A stretch of 64,000 nucleotides of DNA from DATDAH01 sp963823495 (GCA_963823495.1 CAWGLV010000001.1:186001-250000); one strand, 5' to 3'; shown: positions 53,650 through 63,202, numbered from the stretch's first letter. Notes: generated by a model from the letters alone, not told the origin. Translations and numbers: made by a program.

Positions 53650-54444
53650 TCACGCCGTGTTCATGGCGTGGACGAGGCGGAGGCCGTGCAGGGTCAACCA
53701 GGGCTCGATGTGCTGGATCGACTCGGCGAACGGCGCGATGAGCGGCGACAGCCCGCCGGTCGCCACGACGTTGCAGTCCCCGAGCTCGGCCACGATGCGG
53801 TCACACAGGCCGTCGACCTGGGCGGCGAAGCCGTAGACGATGCCGGACTGGATCGACTCGACCGTCGTCCGGCCGAGGACCGATCGGGGCTCGGCCAGCT
53901 CGACCTGGCGCAGCGCGGCGGCCCGTCCGACCAGGGCGTCGAGGCTGATCTCCACCCCGGGGGCGATGGCGCCTCCGAGGTACTCGCCGTCGGCGGACAC
54001 AGCGTCACAGGTCGTCGCCGTACCGAAGTCGACCATGATCGTCGGCCCGCCGAAGAGGTCGTAGGCGGCCACGGAGTTGGCGATGCGGTCCGCGCCGACC
54101 TCGCGGGGGTGGTCGGTGCGGATGGGCACGCCGGTGCGGGTGCCGGGTTCCAGCACCACCGCGACGTGACCGAGGTAGCGCTCGGCCATGCTCCGGAGGC
54201 TGGCCATGACCCGGGGGACACCCGAGGAGATGACGATGCCCTCGATGTCCTCCAGCCCGTGGCGACGCTTCGCGGTGAGGAACCCCTGGAACATGACCGC
54301 GTGCTCATCCGCCGTGCGCTCGGCGTGGGTGGCGATGCGCCAGTGGTCGACGAGACCGTCGTCGGCGGACCGGGGCTCGGTGACGGCCAGGTCATAGAGG
54401 CCGATCACGGTGTCGGTGTTGCCTGCGTCCACGGCCAGCAGCAT
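53650..54444 (-). CDS. coaX: Type III pantothenate kinase
   Basis: First step of CoA synthesis, 264 residues. The ATP-binding motif is LAVDAGNTDTVIGLYD at the very N-terminus. Pantothenate and phosphate contacts lie in IRTDHPREVGADRIANSVAAY and MVDFGTATTCDAVSADGEYLGGAIAPG, and NVVATGGLSPLIAPF follows. CoaX is insensitive to CoA feedback in known cases. The ATG overlaps the nadC TGA by one base. panC, also in the CoA pathway, lies at 60.5 kb. Confidence 0.95.
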   Translation of the reverse strand: MLLAVDAGNTDTVIGLYDLAVTEPRSADDGLVDHWRIATHAERTADEHAVMFQGFLTAKRRHGLEDIEGIVISSGVPRVMASLRSMAERYLGHVAVVLEPGTRTGVPIRTDHPREVGADRIANSVAAYDLFGGPTIMVDFGTATTCDAVSADGEYLGGAIAPGVEISLDALVGRAAALRQVELAEPRSVLGRTTVESIQSGIVYGFAAQVDGLCDRIVAELGDCNVVATGGLSPLIAPFAESIQHIEPWLTLHGLRLVHAMNTA

Positions 54445-55320
54445 CAGGCCCGGCCCTCCATCTCCACGTCGAGGCCGAGGTCCAGCGCCCGGGCCGAATC
54501 CGTCAACGCTCCGGCGGAGACCGCGTCCACGCCGCTGGTGGCGTAGGCCGCCACGGTCTCGAGGGTGATCCCGCCGGAGGCCTCGATCAGGCAACGACGG
54601 CCGGCGAGGGCTTCTCGCGCCGCCACCACCGCCTTGCCGGCCTCCTCCGGGCCCAGGTTGTCCAGCAGCAGGGCGTCGGCCCCGGCCTCCGCCGCGGCGA
54701 CCGCCCGCCCCACCGAGTCGCACTCGACGTGGACGGTGCGACCGGGCCAGACCTCACGGGCCCGGGCCACCGCGGCGGCGACGTCCAGCACGGCGAGGTG
54801 GTTGTCCTTGAGCATCACCCAGTCCGACAGGTTGCCGCGGTGGTTGGCCCCGCCCCCGGCCCGCACCGCCGCCTTCTCCAGGGCGCGCAGGCCCGGGATG
54901 GTCTTGCGGGTGTCCCAGACCAGGACCTCGGGGCCGACGGCCTCCACGAAACGGCGGGTGAGCGTGGCCACGCCCGACAGGTGCCGGGCGAAGTTCAGGG
55001 CGGTGCGCTCAGCGGTCAGGATGGGCGCCAGAGGACCTGCCACCCGGGCGACCACGGTGCCGGCCGCCAGGTCCGCCCCGTCCTGGAGGCACCACTCGAG
55101 CCGCAAGGACCCGCCGACCTGGGCGAAGGCCTCCTCGACGCAGGCCCGGCCGGCGAAGACGCCGGCCGCCCGTGACCCCAGCGCCGCCACCGCGGTGACG
55201 TCCCCCGGGACCAGCGCCGCGCTCGAGGTCCCCCAACGGGGTGAGGTCCTCGGCCAGCGCCAAGGCGACGGCGGCCTGCACCGCATGGCGCGGCGGGTCG
55301 GCCGGCCGGGACGTCACCAT
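54444..55320 (-). CDS. nadC: Nicotinate-nucleotide pyrophosphorylase, with an apparent +1 frameshift
   Basis: Quinolinate phosphoribosyltransferase of NAD synthesis. The C-terminal 260 residues are intact in one frame: ALVPGDVTAVAALGSRAAG, NFARHLSGVATLTRRF, WDTRKTIPGLRALEKAAV, GGANHRGNLSDWVMLKDNH, ALLLDNLGPEEA, EASGGITLETVAAYA. The expected N-terminus, PPRHAVQAAVALALAEDLTPLGDL, lies in another frame starting at ATG 55320. Removing one base at 55224 joins them as LGDLSAALVPGD, the normal family sequence, giving 291 residues. nadC is usually essential without salvage, so a sequence error is at least as likely as a mutation. Confidence 0.8.
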
Positions 55321-55387
55321 GGCCTCAGCGTACTGGCGGACCCCAGGCGGCCTCCCATGCCTCGCCCCGGCGGGGCACAATCAGGAC

Positions 55388-55864
55388 ATGGACGAGATCC
55401 GTGAGACCAAGATCCCGGGCGTGGGGACCTGCCGGGATTTCGCCACCGGCACCGGCCAGCGGGTCGGTGTCGTCCGACGGGCCTCGGGACGGCGGGAGCT
55501 GGTCGTCTACTCCCGGCGCGACCCCGACACCGTCGAATGGCAGATCGACCTCGCCGCGGGGGAGAGCGCCACGCTGAGCGAGCTCCTCGATGACCAGTCC
55601 GTCGTGCGCAGAGAGGCCACGATCGCCGGACTCGTCGAGGGATTGGCGATCGACTGGCTCCCCGTGCCCGACGGATTCCCCCCGACCTCCATCGGCGACC
55701 TCGAGATGCGCTCGAGAACGGGAGCGACGGTCGTGGCCACGGTCGACTCCGAGGGCGCCTTCCCCGCGCCCGGCCCCGAGCACCTGCTCACGCCAGGGTC
55801 CACCGCCGTGGTGGTGGGCACGCCGGAAGGGATCACCCAGGCCGCCGCACTGCTGCAGCGCTGA
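55388..55864 (+). CDS. khtT: KhtT-like regulatory subunit of a K+/H+ antiporter
   Basis: A 158-residue cytosolic protein. It begins DEIRETKIPGVGTCRDFATGTGQRVGVV, the KhtT N-terminal module, and ends with a TrkA_C/RCK_C-like domain (PPTSIGDLEMRSRTGATVVATV, FPAPGPEHLLTPGSTAVVVG). In Bacillus KhtT binds nucleotides and gates KhtU. It is followed 7 nt later by the antiporter gene. The ATG has CACAAT 6 nt upstream. Confidence 0.87.
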   Translation: MDEIRETKIPGVGTCRDFATGTGQRVGVVRRASGRRELVVYSRRDPDTVEWQIDLAAGESATLSELLDDQSVVRREATIAGLVEGLAIDWLPVPDGFPPTSIGDLEMRSRTGATVVATVDSEGAFPAPGPEHLLTPGSTAVVVGTPEGITQAAALLQR

Positions 55865-55871
55865 GGACGAC

Positions 55872-57044
55872 ATGATCCTCGCGGCCTCCTCTGGGGTGGC
55901 CCTCCTCGAACTCGGTGCCGTCCTCCTGACCCTCGCGGTCCTGGCTCGTGGCGCCTACCGGGTCGGGCTGTCCCCCGTGCCCCTCTACCTCGGTGTGGGC
56001 CTGCTGCTGGGCGAGAGCGGTCCGTTCGGCCTGGGCGTGTCCCAGCAGTTCATCGAGACCGGGGCGGCCATCGGCGTGGTCCTGCTGTTGTTCCTGCTGG
56101 GTCTCGAATACGGCCCTCCCGAGCTGTTGGCCGCCCTGCGGGTCCAGGCGCCCTCGGGGTTGGTCGACCTGGCGCTCAACGCGACGCCCGGGGTGCTGGC
56201 CGGCCTCGCGCTCGGTTGGACGCCGTTGGAGGCGACGCTCCTCGGGGGCGTCACCTACATCTCCTCGTCGGGGATCATCGCCAAGCTGCTCGGCGACCTC
56301 GGCCGCACCGCCAACCGGGAGACGCCGGCGGTCCTGTCGATCCTCATCATCGAGGACCTGGTGATGGCCTTCTACCTCCCGCTCGTCGCCGGGCTGGTGG
56401 CCGGCGGCACGGTCCTGGCCACGACGGGCTCGGTCACGTTGGCCATGGTCCTGGTCGTGGTGATCCTCCTCTTCGCCATCCGCCTCGGTCCGGGCCTCAG
56501 CCGCCTGGTGTTCAGCCCCTCACCCGAAGTGCTGCTGTTCACGGTGCTGGGGCTGACCCTGCTCATCGCCGGCATCGCCGAAGAGGCGCAGGTGTCGGCG
56601 GCCGTCGGGGCCTTCCTGGTCGGCATCGCCCTGTCCGGTCCCGCCGCCGAGCGCAGCGAACCGCTCCTCCGCCCACTGCGCGACCTCTTCGCGGCCTCGT
56701 TCTTCGTCTTCTTCGGCCTCGAGATCGACCTGACCCGGTTGCCCGAGGTCATCGTCCCGGCGCTCCTGCTCGCCGGGGTCACGATCGTGACCAAGACGGC
56801 CACGGGCTGGTGGGCCGCGGCCCGGGACGGGGTCGGACGCCGGGGCCGATGGCGCGCCGGCGCGACCCTGATCGCCCACGGCGAGTTCTCCATCATCATC
56901 GCCGAGCTGGGCCTGGCCGCGGGGGTCGACGATCGACTCCCCGTCCTGGCTGCGGCCTACGTGCTCGTGCTCGCCGTCGTCGGGCCGATCGCGGCCCGGG
57001 TCGTGGAGCCCCTGCTCGATCGCCTCGCGCCGTCGGACACCTGA
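55872..57044 (+). CDS. khtU: KhtU-like CPA2 cation:proton antiporter
   Basis: A 390-residue membrane protein with about twelve helices of the Na+/H+ exchanger superfamily. Family features are LLFLLGLEYGPPELLAAL, YISSSGIIAKLLGDLGR, SILIIEDLVMAFYLPL (the conserved acidic residue of the ion site) and LIAHGEFSIIIAELG. It lacks an RCK domain of its own, which fits with the separate KhtT upstream. Probably exports K+ (or NH4+) in exchange for H+ at alkaline pH. Confidence 0.9.
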   Translation: MILAASSGVALLELGAVLLTLAVLARGAYRVGLSPVPLYLGVGLLLGESGPFGLGVSQQFIETGAAIGVVLLLFLLGLEYGPPELLAALRVQAPSGLVDLALNATPGVLAGLALGWTPLEATLLGGVTYISSSGIIAKLLGDLGRTANRETPAVLSILIIEDLVMAFYLPLVAGLVAGGTVLATTGSVTLAMVLVVVILLFAIRLGPGLSRLVFSPSPEVLLFTVLGLTLLIAGIAEEAQVSAAVGAFLVGIALSGPAAERSEPLLRPLRDLFAASFFVFFGLEIDLTRLPEVIVPALLLAGVTIVTKTATGWWAAARDGVGRRGRWRAGATLIAHGEFSIIIAELGLAAGVDDRLPVLAAAYVLVLAVVGPIAARVVEPLLDRLAPSDT

Positions 57045-57062
57045 CCGCGACCGGGCCGGGGG

Positions 57063-58076
57063 CTACGGGACGGTGGTGCCGGTGGTCGGCTCGGCCTGGA
57101 TGTCCTCGACGGAGGGGTACACGACGCCGTCGACGCCGTCGGCCGCCCAGATGCGACCTTCCCAGAACAGGGGACTCCGGAGGTTCGCGCCCTGGACATC
57201 CACCTCCTCGGCCGCCACCGCCCGCACCGGGTCGGCAGAGAGCCGCACCATCATCCCCCCGCTGCCGGACACCACGAGCTCATCGGCACCGGCGAGGGTG
57301 ATGCCCGCCGGACGGGTACCGGCGACGACGATCGCACCGGTCTCCTGGCCGGTGTCCAGGTCGATGGAAACCACCGTGCCCTGCTCGAGCTCGGCCCTGA
57401 CGTCGGTGAGCAGCCACAGGGTGCTCCCACCCACGGCATAGCCCCGAGCCCTGCGGTCGGTCTCGACCACGCGACGCTCCTCCCCGGTGTCGACGTCGTA
57501 CTCCGCCATGCCGTCGGCGCGCACGACCCAGAGGGAGTCACCCACGATCTGGGGCTGGACGACGTTCTGGTCGAGGTCGATGGTCTGGACGATCTCACCG
57601 GACCCGGAGTCGACCTGAGCCATGAACCCGGAGGTCCCGCCGGTGAGCCAGATCCACCCCGCGCCCGCCGCGAGGTCCTGGGCCGGACCGTCGAGGGCAC
57701 CCTCGACATCGATCCGGTCGGTGACATCCTCGGTGACCGGGTCGACGCGGGCCAGCGTGGACGCCTGGTCCAACAGGACCAGGGCGCCGTCGCCGTCGGC
57801 GGCGATCGTCGGGGCCACCTCGTCGCCCACCGACGCGGTGAACACGACGCCCACGTCGGCCGGGTCGACCAGGGTGACCGAGTGCTCCTCGTAGTTGAGC
57901 ACCCACACGCCGTCGTCGGCCGCGGCCAGGTCCAGCGAGCCCTCACCGGTGTCGAGCAGGTCGAACCCCTCCCGGGGGAAGGCCAACCGGAGGGCGAAGC
58001 CGACGACCACGGCCACGAACAGCCAGAACATGAGGGTGTGCGGCAGACGGCGGAGGTACTGGCGGAACGGCATCAT
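57063..58076 (-). CDS. Membrane-anchored beta-propeller-like protein
   Basis: A 337-residue protein: a basic N-terminus, one transmembrane helix (LMFWLFVAVVVGFALRLAF), then repeated blades of the form DDGVWVLNYEEHSVTLVDP, GDGALVLLDQASTLARVDP, GAGWIWLTGGTSGFMAQVD, GDSLWVVRADGMAEYDVDTG. The repeats resemble YVTN/PQQ-like beta-propeller blades facing outside. Function unknown. Confidence 0.75.
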   Translation of the reverse strand: MMPFRQYLRRLPHTLMFWLFVAVVVGFALRLAFPREGFDLLDTGEGSLDLAAADDGVWVLNYEEHSVTLVDPADVGVVFTASVGDEVAPTIAADGDGALVLLDQASTLARVDPVTEDVTDRIDVEGALDGPAQDLAAGAGWIWLTGGTSGFMAQVDSGSGEIVQTIDLDQNVVQPQIVGDSLWVVRADGMAEYDVDTGEERRVVETDRRARGYAVGGSTLWLLTDVRAELEQGTVVSIDLDTGQETGAIVVAGTRPAGITLAGADELVVSGSGGMMVRLSADPVRAVAAEEVDVQGANLRSPLFWEGRIWAADGVDGVVYPSVEDIQAEPTTGTTVP

Positions 58077-58099
58077 CGTCGGGGGTCCTTGGGGGAGGC

Positions 58100-58186
58100 T
58101 CAGTCAGAGCCGCGATCGTCCTGGTCAGAGAGGACGTCGAGGCGCTCGGGGCGAGGGCCGATGGCGGGGAACGAGGCCTCGGTCAT
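58100..58186 (-). CDS. Possible 28-residue small protein
   Basis: An ATG frame in the 130-bp gap between nadB and the propeller gene, giving MTEASFPAIGPRPERLDVL and an acidic end. TACGCT stands 10 nt before the ATG. It would be co-transcribed with the propeller gene 23 bp downstream. There is no homology argument, so it could be a chance frame. Confidence 0.25.
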   Translation of the reverse strand: MTEASFPAIGPRPERLDVLSDQDDRGSD

Positions 58187-58206
58187 CGTTTGCCCAAGCG
58201 TAACGG

Positions 58207-59796
58207 TCACGCCCGGTGGAGGAACCGGGCTCGCAGGTCGGGGACCAGGGTCGGGAAGTCCTCGCGTGTGTGGGCGCCCCGGGTCTCCTCCCGGGCCTCC
58301 GCGGCCCGGACGATGGTCGAGGCGACGTCCGCGAGGTTGCGGACCTCCGCCCACGCCGCGCCGGCCCGGTCGGCCGACCGCGTCCGGGTCGTCTCGACCT
58401 GCCGGGCCGCGGCCGCCAGCGAGGCGGCATCCCGCCTCACGCCGGCCCCCAGGGTCATCGCCCGCTGCAGGGCGTCCCGCCGGTCCTCGGGGGTCGACGG
58501 CTCCACCGACTCGGCGTCGTCCATGGCCCGCGGCGGGATCGCCGCGACGGGCACGGGGATCCCCGGGATCACCCCGGGCGAGTCCGTGCCGAGCACCGAC
58601 CGCATCGCGCCGGTGGCGGCGGGGCCGTCCTGACCCTGCTCGATGGCCTCGACCACCCGGGGTCCGAACACCATGCCCTCCAGCAGGGAGTTCGACGCCA
58701 GGCGGTTGGCCCCGTGGACACCGGTGCAGGTCACCTCGCCCGCGCCCCAGAGGCCCGGCAGGGACGAGGCGCCGTCGAGATCGGTCACGAGGCCCCCACA
58801 CGTGTAGTGCGCCGCGGGGGCGATCGGCAGCCAGTCCGTCGCCGGGTCGAGGCCGACCTCGGCCAACGACACGGCGATCGTCGGGAACCGCTCGTCGAAG
58901 TTCTCCAGGACGGTCGCGTCCAGCCACAGGTGGTCCACGTCCTGCTCGATCATCCGGGCGGTCATGGCGCGGGACACCTGATCACGGGGCAGCAGCTCGT
59001 CGACGAACTGGTGGCCGTCCTTGTCCCTGAGGAGGGCACCGTGGCCCCGGAGGGCCTCGGAGAGCAGCGGACGGGGCATCTGCGGGTGGTGCAGCGCGGT
59101 CGGGTGGAACTGGACGAACTCGATGTCGGCGAGCACGGCGCCGGCCCGCAGGGCCATGGCGATGCCGTCGCCGGTGGCCTCCGCCGGGTTGGTGGTGACC
59201 GCGAAGACCTGACCCGCCCCACCGGTGGCCAGCAGCGTGTGCCGGGCCCGGATGGTGATGGCCGAGCCGTCCTGGGCCAGGGCCGTGACGCCGCGGCAGC
59301 GGCCGTCCTCCACCACGAGGTCGACGGCGAAGGTGTGCTCGTAGACCTCGGCCGCCGTGGTCCGGGCCGCGGCGACGAGGGCCCGCTCGACCTCGACGCC
59401 GGTGGCGGCGCCACCGGCGTGCACGATGCGGGGCTCGGAATGGCCGCCCTCGCGGGCCAGCGCGAGCTGCCCTCGGCTGTCGAGGTCGAAGACGGCCCCG
59501 AAGGCGATGAGCTCGTGGACCCGGCGGGGGCCTTCGTCGACCAACACCCGTACCGCCGCCGAGTCACAGAGGTCCGCCCCCGCCTCGAGGGTGTCGGAGA
59601 TGTGCAGGTCCAGGGAGTCGGGGTCCTCGTCCAGCACCGCGGCCACCCCACCTTGGGCCCACCTTGTCGTGGCCTGGTCCAACACGCCCTTGGTCAGGAG
59701 ACCGACCCGGAGGCCCATGGGGCCGGCGGCCCGCACGGCGGCCGAGAGCCCGGCCACCCCACTGCCGAGAACGAGCAGATCCAGATCCCCGGTCAC
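58207..59796 (-). CDS. nadB: L-aspartate oxidase
   Basis: First step of NAD synthesis: FAD-dependent oxidation of aspartate to iminoaspartate. The 529-residue product has the dinucleotide-binding start LDLLVLGSGVAGLSAAVRAA, TKGVLDQATTRWAQGGVAAV, LATGGAGQVFAVTTNPAEATGDG, FVQFHPTAL and SLPGLWGAGEVTCTGVHGANRLASNSLLEGMVFG. The catalytic Arg of the C-terminal helical domain is in NLADVAS-type context. nadC lies 3.5 kb downstream, but nadA is not in the window. The GTG has TAGCGT 8 nt upstream. Confidence 0.95.
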   Translation of the reverse strand: MTGDLDLLVLGSGVAGLSAAVRAAGPMGLRVGLLTKGVLDQATTRWAQGGVAAVLDEDPDSLDLHISDTLEAGADLCDSAAVRVLVDEGPRRVHELIAFGAVFDLDSRGQLALAREGGHSEPRIVHAGGAATGVEVERALVAAARTTAAEVYEHTFAVDLVVEDGRCRGVTALAQDGSAITIRARHTLLATGGAGQVFAVTTNPAEATGDGIAMALRAGAVLADIEFVQFHPTALHHPQMPRPLLSEALRGHGALLRDKDGHQFVDELLPRDQVSRAMTARMIEQDVDHLWLDATVLENFDERFPTIAVSLAEVGLDPATDWLPIAPAAHYTCGGLVTDLDGASSLPGLWGAGEVTCTGVHGANRLASNSLLEGMVFGPRVVEAIEQGQDGPAATGAMRSVLGTDSPGVIPGIPVPVAAIPPRAMDDAESVEPSTPEDRRDALQRAMTLGAGVRRDAASLAAAARQVETTRTRSADRAGAAWAEVRNLADVASTIVRAAEAREETRGAHTREDFPTLVPDLRARFLHRA

Positions 59797-59808
59797 CGTC
59801 CGAGGACG

Positions 59809-60465
59809 CTACGCCCCCACCGCGCGGTCGGCACCGTCGCCACGGGGCGGTCGGGCCCCGACCCGGCGGAACAGGCCGTAGAGGAATGGCTGTTCGGCAC
59901 CGGTCGGTGTGTGGTGCAGGTGCTCGACGAATCGGACGGGCTCGTACCCGTCGCCCAACTCGAGCGCCATCCCCGCTTGGTCGTAGCGGTGCACCGGCAG
60001 CCCGCTGCAGTGCGTCGGTCCGTCGGCGGCGAAGGTCGCCAGGAGAGCGTGGCCGTCCTCGGCCAGTCGGCTGTCCAGCACCGACAGGTACCGACCGCGG
60101 TCCTCGGCGTCGACCAGGAAGTGGAGGACCGCCCGGTCGTGCCAGAGCGCGAAGGTCGACCCCGATGGCCAACGCGTCACGTCGGCGACGACCCAGGACA
60201 CCTCCTCGGCCGCCGCCCCGAGACGCCGGCGAGCCCGAGCGAGAGAGGCTGCGGCGATGTCGAGCACCGTGAGGTGCCGATAGCCCTCGGCCCGGAGGGC
60301 ATCGACCAGGCGTGATGCCCCGCCACCGACATCGACGACCGCGTCACCGGGACCCGTGACCTGCTCGATCAGGGCGACCGAGACCGCCGGGTCCGCCTCG
60401 AACCAGCTGACCGCGTCGGACCGGCGGTGTGACCACACGTCGTCCCAGTGGCCTTGGTCCGCCAT
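59809..60465 (-). CDS. Class I SAM-dependent methyltransferase
   Basis: A 218-residue methyltransferase. It starts ADQGHWDDVWSHRRSDAVSWFEADP, a pattern shared by a group of small class I enzymes. Motif I is VVDVGGGASRLVDALRAEG, the acidic loop 2 is LTVLDIAAASL, and LWHDRAVLHFLVD is motif IV. The substrate is unknown. The ATG at 60465 is preferred because CACAGT is 7 nt upstream; GTG 60474 would add three residues. Confidence 0.85.
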   Translation of the reverse strand: MADQGHWDDVWSHRRSDAVSWFEADPAVSVALIEQVTGPGDAVVDVGGGASRLVDALRAEGYRHLTVLDIAAASLARARRRLGAAAEEVSWVVADVTRWPSGSTFALWHDRAVLHFLVDAEDRGRYLSVLDSRLAEDGHALLATFAADGPTHCSGLPVHRYDQAGMALELGDGYEPVRFVEHLHHTPTGAEQPFLYGLFRRVGARPPRGDGADRAVGA

Positions 60466-60534
60466 CGAGGTCACTGTGCCCCCGCACGGCGAGCCGCCAA
60501 AGGGTCGGAGGTCCCCATCCCGCCCGAGGCGACC

Positions 60535-61419
60535 TCAGCCGGGGACGGAGAGGGTGAGGTTGTCGATCAGCCGTGGGATGCCGAAGCGAGCCGCGGTCAG
60601 CAGCCGGTAGCTCCCCGGTTCGAGCTCGCCCGGAGGGGGCTGGAGGGTGACCGGGTCGACCAGGGCGACGTAGTCCGTCTCGGCGAGGGGCTCGGCGTCG
60701 ATGATCTCCCCCACCAGGGCCAGGATCACCGCCGGGTCCCGCTCACCGGCCAGGACCGAGGCCGCCCCCGCCCTCAGCGCCCGCGCCAGGACCGGCGCCG
60801 CCTCTCGTTCCTCCGGGGTGAGGTAGGCGTTGCGGCTGGAGAGGGCCAGCCCGTCGGCGGCGCGGACGATCGGGCACCCGACCACCTCGACGGGCAGCGA
60901 GAGGTCGGCGACCATCCGGCGGATCACGGCGAGCTGTTGGAAGTCCTTCTCGCCGAAGTAGGCCCGACAGGGCCCGGCGATGGCGAAGAGCTTGACCACG
61001 ACCGTGGCCACGCCGGCGAAGTGGGTGGGGCGCGAGGCGCCCTCCATCGTCTGGCTCAGGCCGTCGACCGACACCGTGGTCAGGACCGGCTCGGGATACA
61101 TCTCGCCGGGCTCGGGGCTGAACAGCAGGTCGACGCCGGCCCTCGCCGTCTTGGCCCGGTCCCCCTCGGGATCCCGGGGGTAGGTGGCCAGGTCCTCCCC
61201 CGGTGCGAACTGCAGCGGGTTCACGAAGACGGTCGCGACGACGACGTCGGTGTCGGCCCGGGCCGCCGCCATCAGGGACAGGTGCCCGTCGTGCAGGTAG
61301 CCCATGGTGGGCACCAACCCGACCGTTCCCCCGTCCCGGCGCACCTCGTCCAAGGCCCGACGGGTCTCGGCGATGGTGGTGAGGACCTGCACGCCCGTGA
61401 GTGTGTCCCTGTCGGTCAC
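60535..61419 (-). CDS. panC: Pantothenate synthetase
   Basis: ATP-dependent ligation of pantoate and beta-alanine; 294 residues. The HIGH-like motif is VPTMGYLHDGHLSLMAAA; VFVNPLQFAPGEDLATYPRD, GASRPTHFAGVATVVVKLF, AYFGEKDFQQLAVIRRMV and LALSSRNAYLTPEER follow. It lies 39 bp after the DUF2520 gene, an association common in bacteria. panD is not visible here. GTG start. Confidence 0.96.
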   Translation of the reverse strand: MTDRDTLTGVQVLTTIAETRRALDEVRRDGGTVGLVPTMGYLHDGHLSLMAAARADTDVVVATVFVNPLQFAPGEDLATYPRDPEGDRAKTARAGVDLLFSPEPGEMYPEPVLTTVSVDGLSQTMEGASRPTHFAGVATVVVKLFAIAGPCRAYFGEKDFQQLAVIRRMVADLSLPVEVVGCPIVRAADGLALSSRNAYLTPEEREAAPVLARALRAGAASVLAGERDPAVILALVGEIIDAEPLAETDYVALVDPVTLQPPPGELEPGSYRLLTAARFGIPRLIDNLTLSVPG

Positions 61420-61458
61420 CGTGACCCAACACCACCGGGTCGCCCGGCGGCCCCCGCC

Positions 61459-62160
61459 TCAGCCCAGGAGCCGGCGGGCCTGGGCGACCATCGCCGCATA
61501 GGCCTCCCGTTCATCGGAGTCCAGGGACGCGAGGTGGCGCTCGACGGTCGCCTCGTCGCCCCGGGCCACCGGCCCGGTGAGGGCGGCGGCGGGACCGAGG
61601 GCGCCCACGTTGTCGATGGTTCCTCGCGCGAGGGCCAGGAAGGCCTCGAGGGGCACGCCGTCGGGGGCCACCCGCTCCACCTGACCGAGCAGGGCGACCA
61701 GGTGGTTCGAGGCGATGACCGCCGCGGCGTGGTACCGGGTGCGGTCCTCGTCGGCGACGGTGAAGGCGTGGCCATCGAGGTCCGCCACCACCTGTTCGAC
61801 CAGTGGGTCACCGGCCACGGCGAACCAGGCGCCGTCGGTCAGTCGGATCGCCCCGGTCCCGGCGTCGGGCAGGGCCACCAGCGGGTGCAGCGCCGCGGGC
61901 CGGTGATGTCCGGCCAGGACGCCCAATCCGAGCGACCCGGCGAGGTGGGCCACCACGGTCGACGGAGCCGGCTCCACCGCAGCCGCCACCTCGGCGATCA
62001 CCGGGTCGGGCACGGCCAGCACCAGCAGGTCGACGCCGTGGGTCGCGCCTCGCACCTCGTCTCCCCGGCCGAGTACGGGCTCGACGGTCCAGCCGACCCG
62101 CTCGAGGGCGAGGCCCAGGGCGCCCCCGGCCCGGCCCGCCCCCACGATCCGGACCCTCAT
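61459..62160 (-). CDS. Rossmann-fold DUF2520 protein
   Basis: A 233-residue protein: N-terminal Rossmann domain (MRVRIVGAGRAGGALGLALERVG, LLVLAVPDPVIAEVAAAV) and a C-terminal 6-phosphogluconate-dehydrogenase-like helical DUF2520 domain (HAAAVIASNHLVALLGQVERV, ALTGPVARGDEATVERHLASL). Genes of this type sit beside panC in many genomes and are suspected reductases in that pathway (ketopantoate-reductase-like), without proof. The ATG at 62160 starts the Rossmann fold. Confidence 0.85.
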   Translation of the reverse strand: MRVRIVGAGRAGGALGLALERVGWTVEPVLGRGDEVRGATHGVDLLVLAVPDPVIAEVAAAVEPAPSTVVAHLAGSLGLGVLAGHHRPAALHPLVALPDAGTGAIRLTDGAWFAVAGDPLVEQVVADLDGHAFTVADEDRTRYHAAAVIASNHLVALLGQVERVAPDGVPLEAFLALARGTIDNVGALGPAAALTGPVARGDEATVERHLASLDSDEREAYAAMVAQARRLLG

Positions 62161-62230
62161 CGCCCGGTTCCGGGCCCATCCCCGTGTCGTGGAGGACACC
62201 CGGGTGGGCCGAGACCGGGATCCGACGGGG

Positions 62231-63202
62231 TCACGGGACGAGCACCGCCTTGCCGGTGAGGTCCCGCGCCACCAGGGCGGCCAGCACGGCCGGGCCTTCC
62301 TCGAGTGGGTACGCCGTCGGCGCGGCGGGATGGAGGCGGCCCTCGGCCAGCAGGTCGAGGAGGCGACGGATCAACACCGCGTTCTCCTCCGGGTGAAAGA
62401 GCGCCCAACCACCCCACTCCACGCCGACGACCGACCGGTTGCGCAGGAGGATCTGGTTGGTGGGGACCTCGGGGATCCCTCCGACGAACCCGATGACCAG
62501 GTAGCGCCCGAAGTCGCCGAGGGCCCGGATCGAGGCCTCGGCCATCTCCCCGCCGATCGGGTCATAGACCACGTCGACGCCAGTGCCACCGGCCAGCTCC
62601 CGGGCCCGCGCCTTGAGGTCCTCGGTCGTGTAGTCGATGACCGCCTCGGCCCCGGCGGCGACCGCCGCCTCCCGCTTCGACGCCGAGGACGCCGCCGCGA
62701 TCACCCGGGCCCCCAACGCCCGACCCACGTCCACCGCGGCGAGGCCCACCCCACCGCCGGCGCCCAGGACGAGGAGGGACTCGCCCTCCTGCAGCCGGGC
62801 CCGCATCTCCAGGGCGAACAGGCCCGTGCCGTAGGCCTGGACCACGGTCGCCGCCGTGGCCGTGGCGAGGCCGTCGGGGATGGTCAGCGCCTGGTCCGCC
62901 TTCACCACGACGGCCTCGGCGAAACCCCCGAAGCCGCACGAGGAAAGGACCCGGTTCCCCTCCGCCACGCCGTCGACGCCCTCGCCGACGGCGTCGACGA
63001 CGCCCGCCACCTCGGACCCGGGGACATAGGGGACCTGCGGGCTGAACTGGTAGCCCCCGCTCGCCATGATCGAGTCGACGTAGTTGACCCCCGCCGCCTC
63101 GACCCGGATCCGGACCTGCCCCGGCCCCGGCTCCGGCTCGGGCCGGTCCTGCAGGATCAGGGTCTCCGGCGGACCGAACTGCTCCACGACGATGGCGCGC
63201 AT
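62231..63202 (-). CDS. Zinc-independent quinone oxidoreductase (MDR superfamily)
   Basis: A 323-residue NADPH:quinone reductase-like enzyme. It begins MRAIVVEQFGPPETLILQD, with VNYVDSIMASGGYQ and PYVPGSEVAGVVDAVGEGV in the GroES-like domain and VLGAGGGVGLAAVDVGRALGA as the nucleotide site. There is no structural zinc Cys cluster, as expected for the QOR branch. An ATG at 63211 would add three residues. Its start overlaps the folK 3' end by 46 bp in a different frame. Confidence 0.88.
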   Translation of the reverse strand: MRAIVVEQFGPPETLILQDRPEPEPGPGQVRIRVEAAGVNYVDSIMASGGYQFSPQVPYVPGSEVAGVVDAVGEGVDGVAEGNRVLSSCGFGGFAEAVVVKADQALTIPDGLATATAATVVQAYGTGLFALEMRARLQEGESLLVLGAGGGVGLAAVDVGRALGARVIAAASSASKREAAVAAGAEAVIDYTTEDLKARARELAGGTGVDVVYDPIGGEMAEASIRALGDFGRYLVIGFVGGIPEVPTNQILLRNRSVVGVEWGGWALFHPEENAVLIRRLLDLLAEGRLHPAAPTAYPLEEGPAVLAALVARDLTGKAVLVP

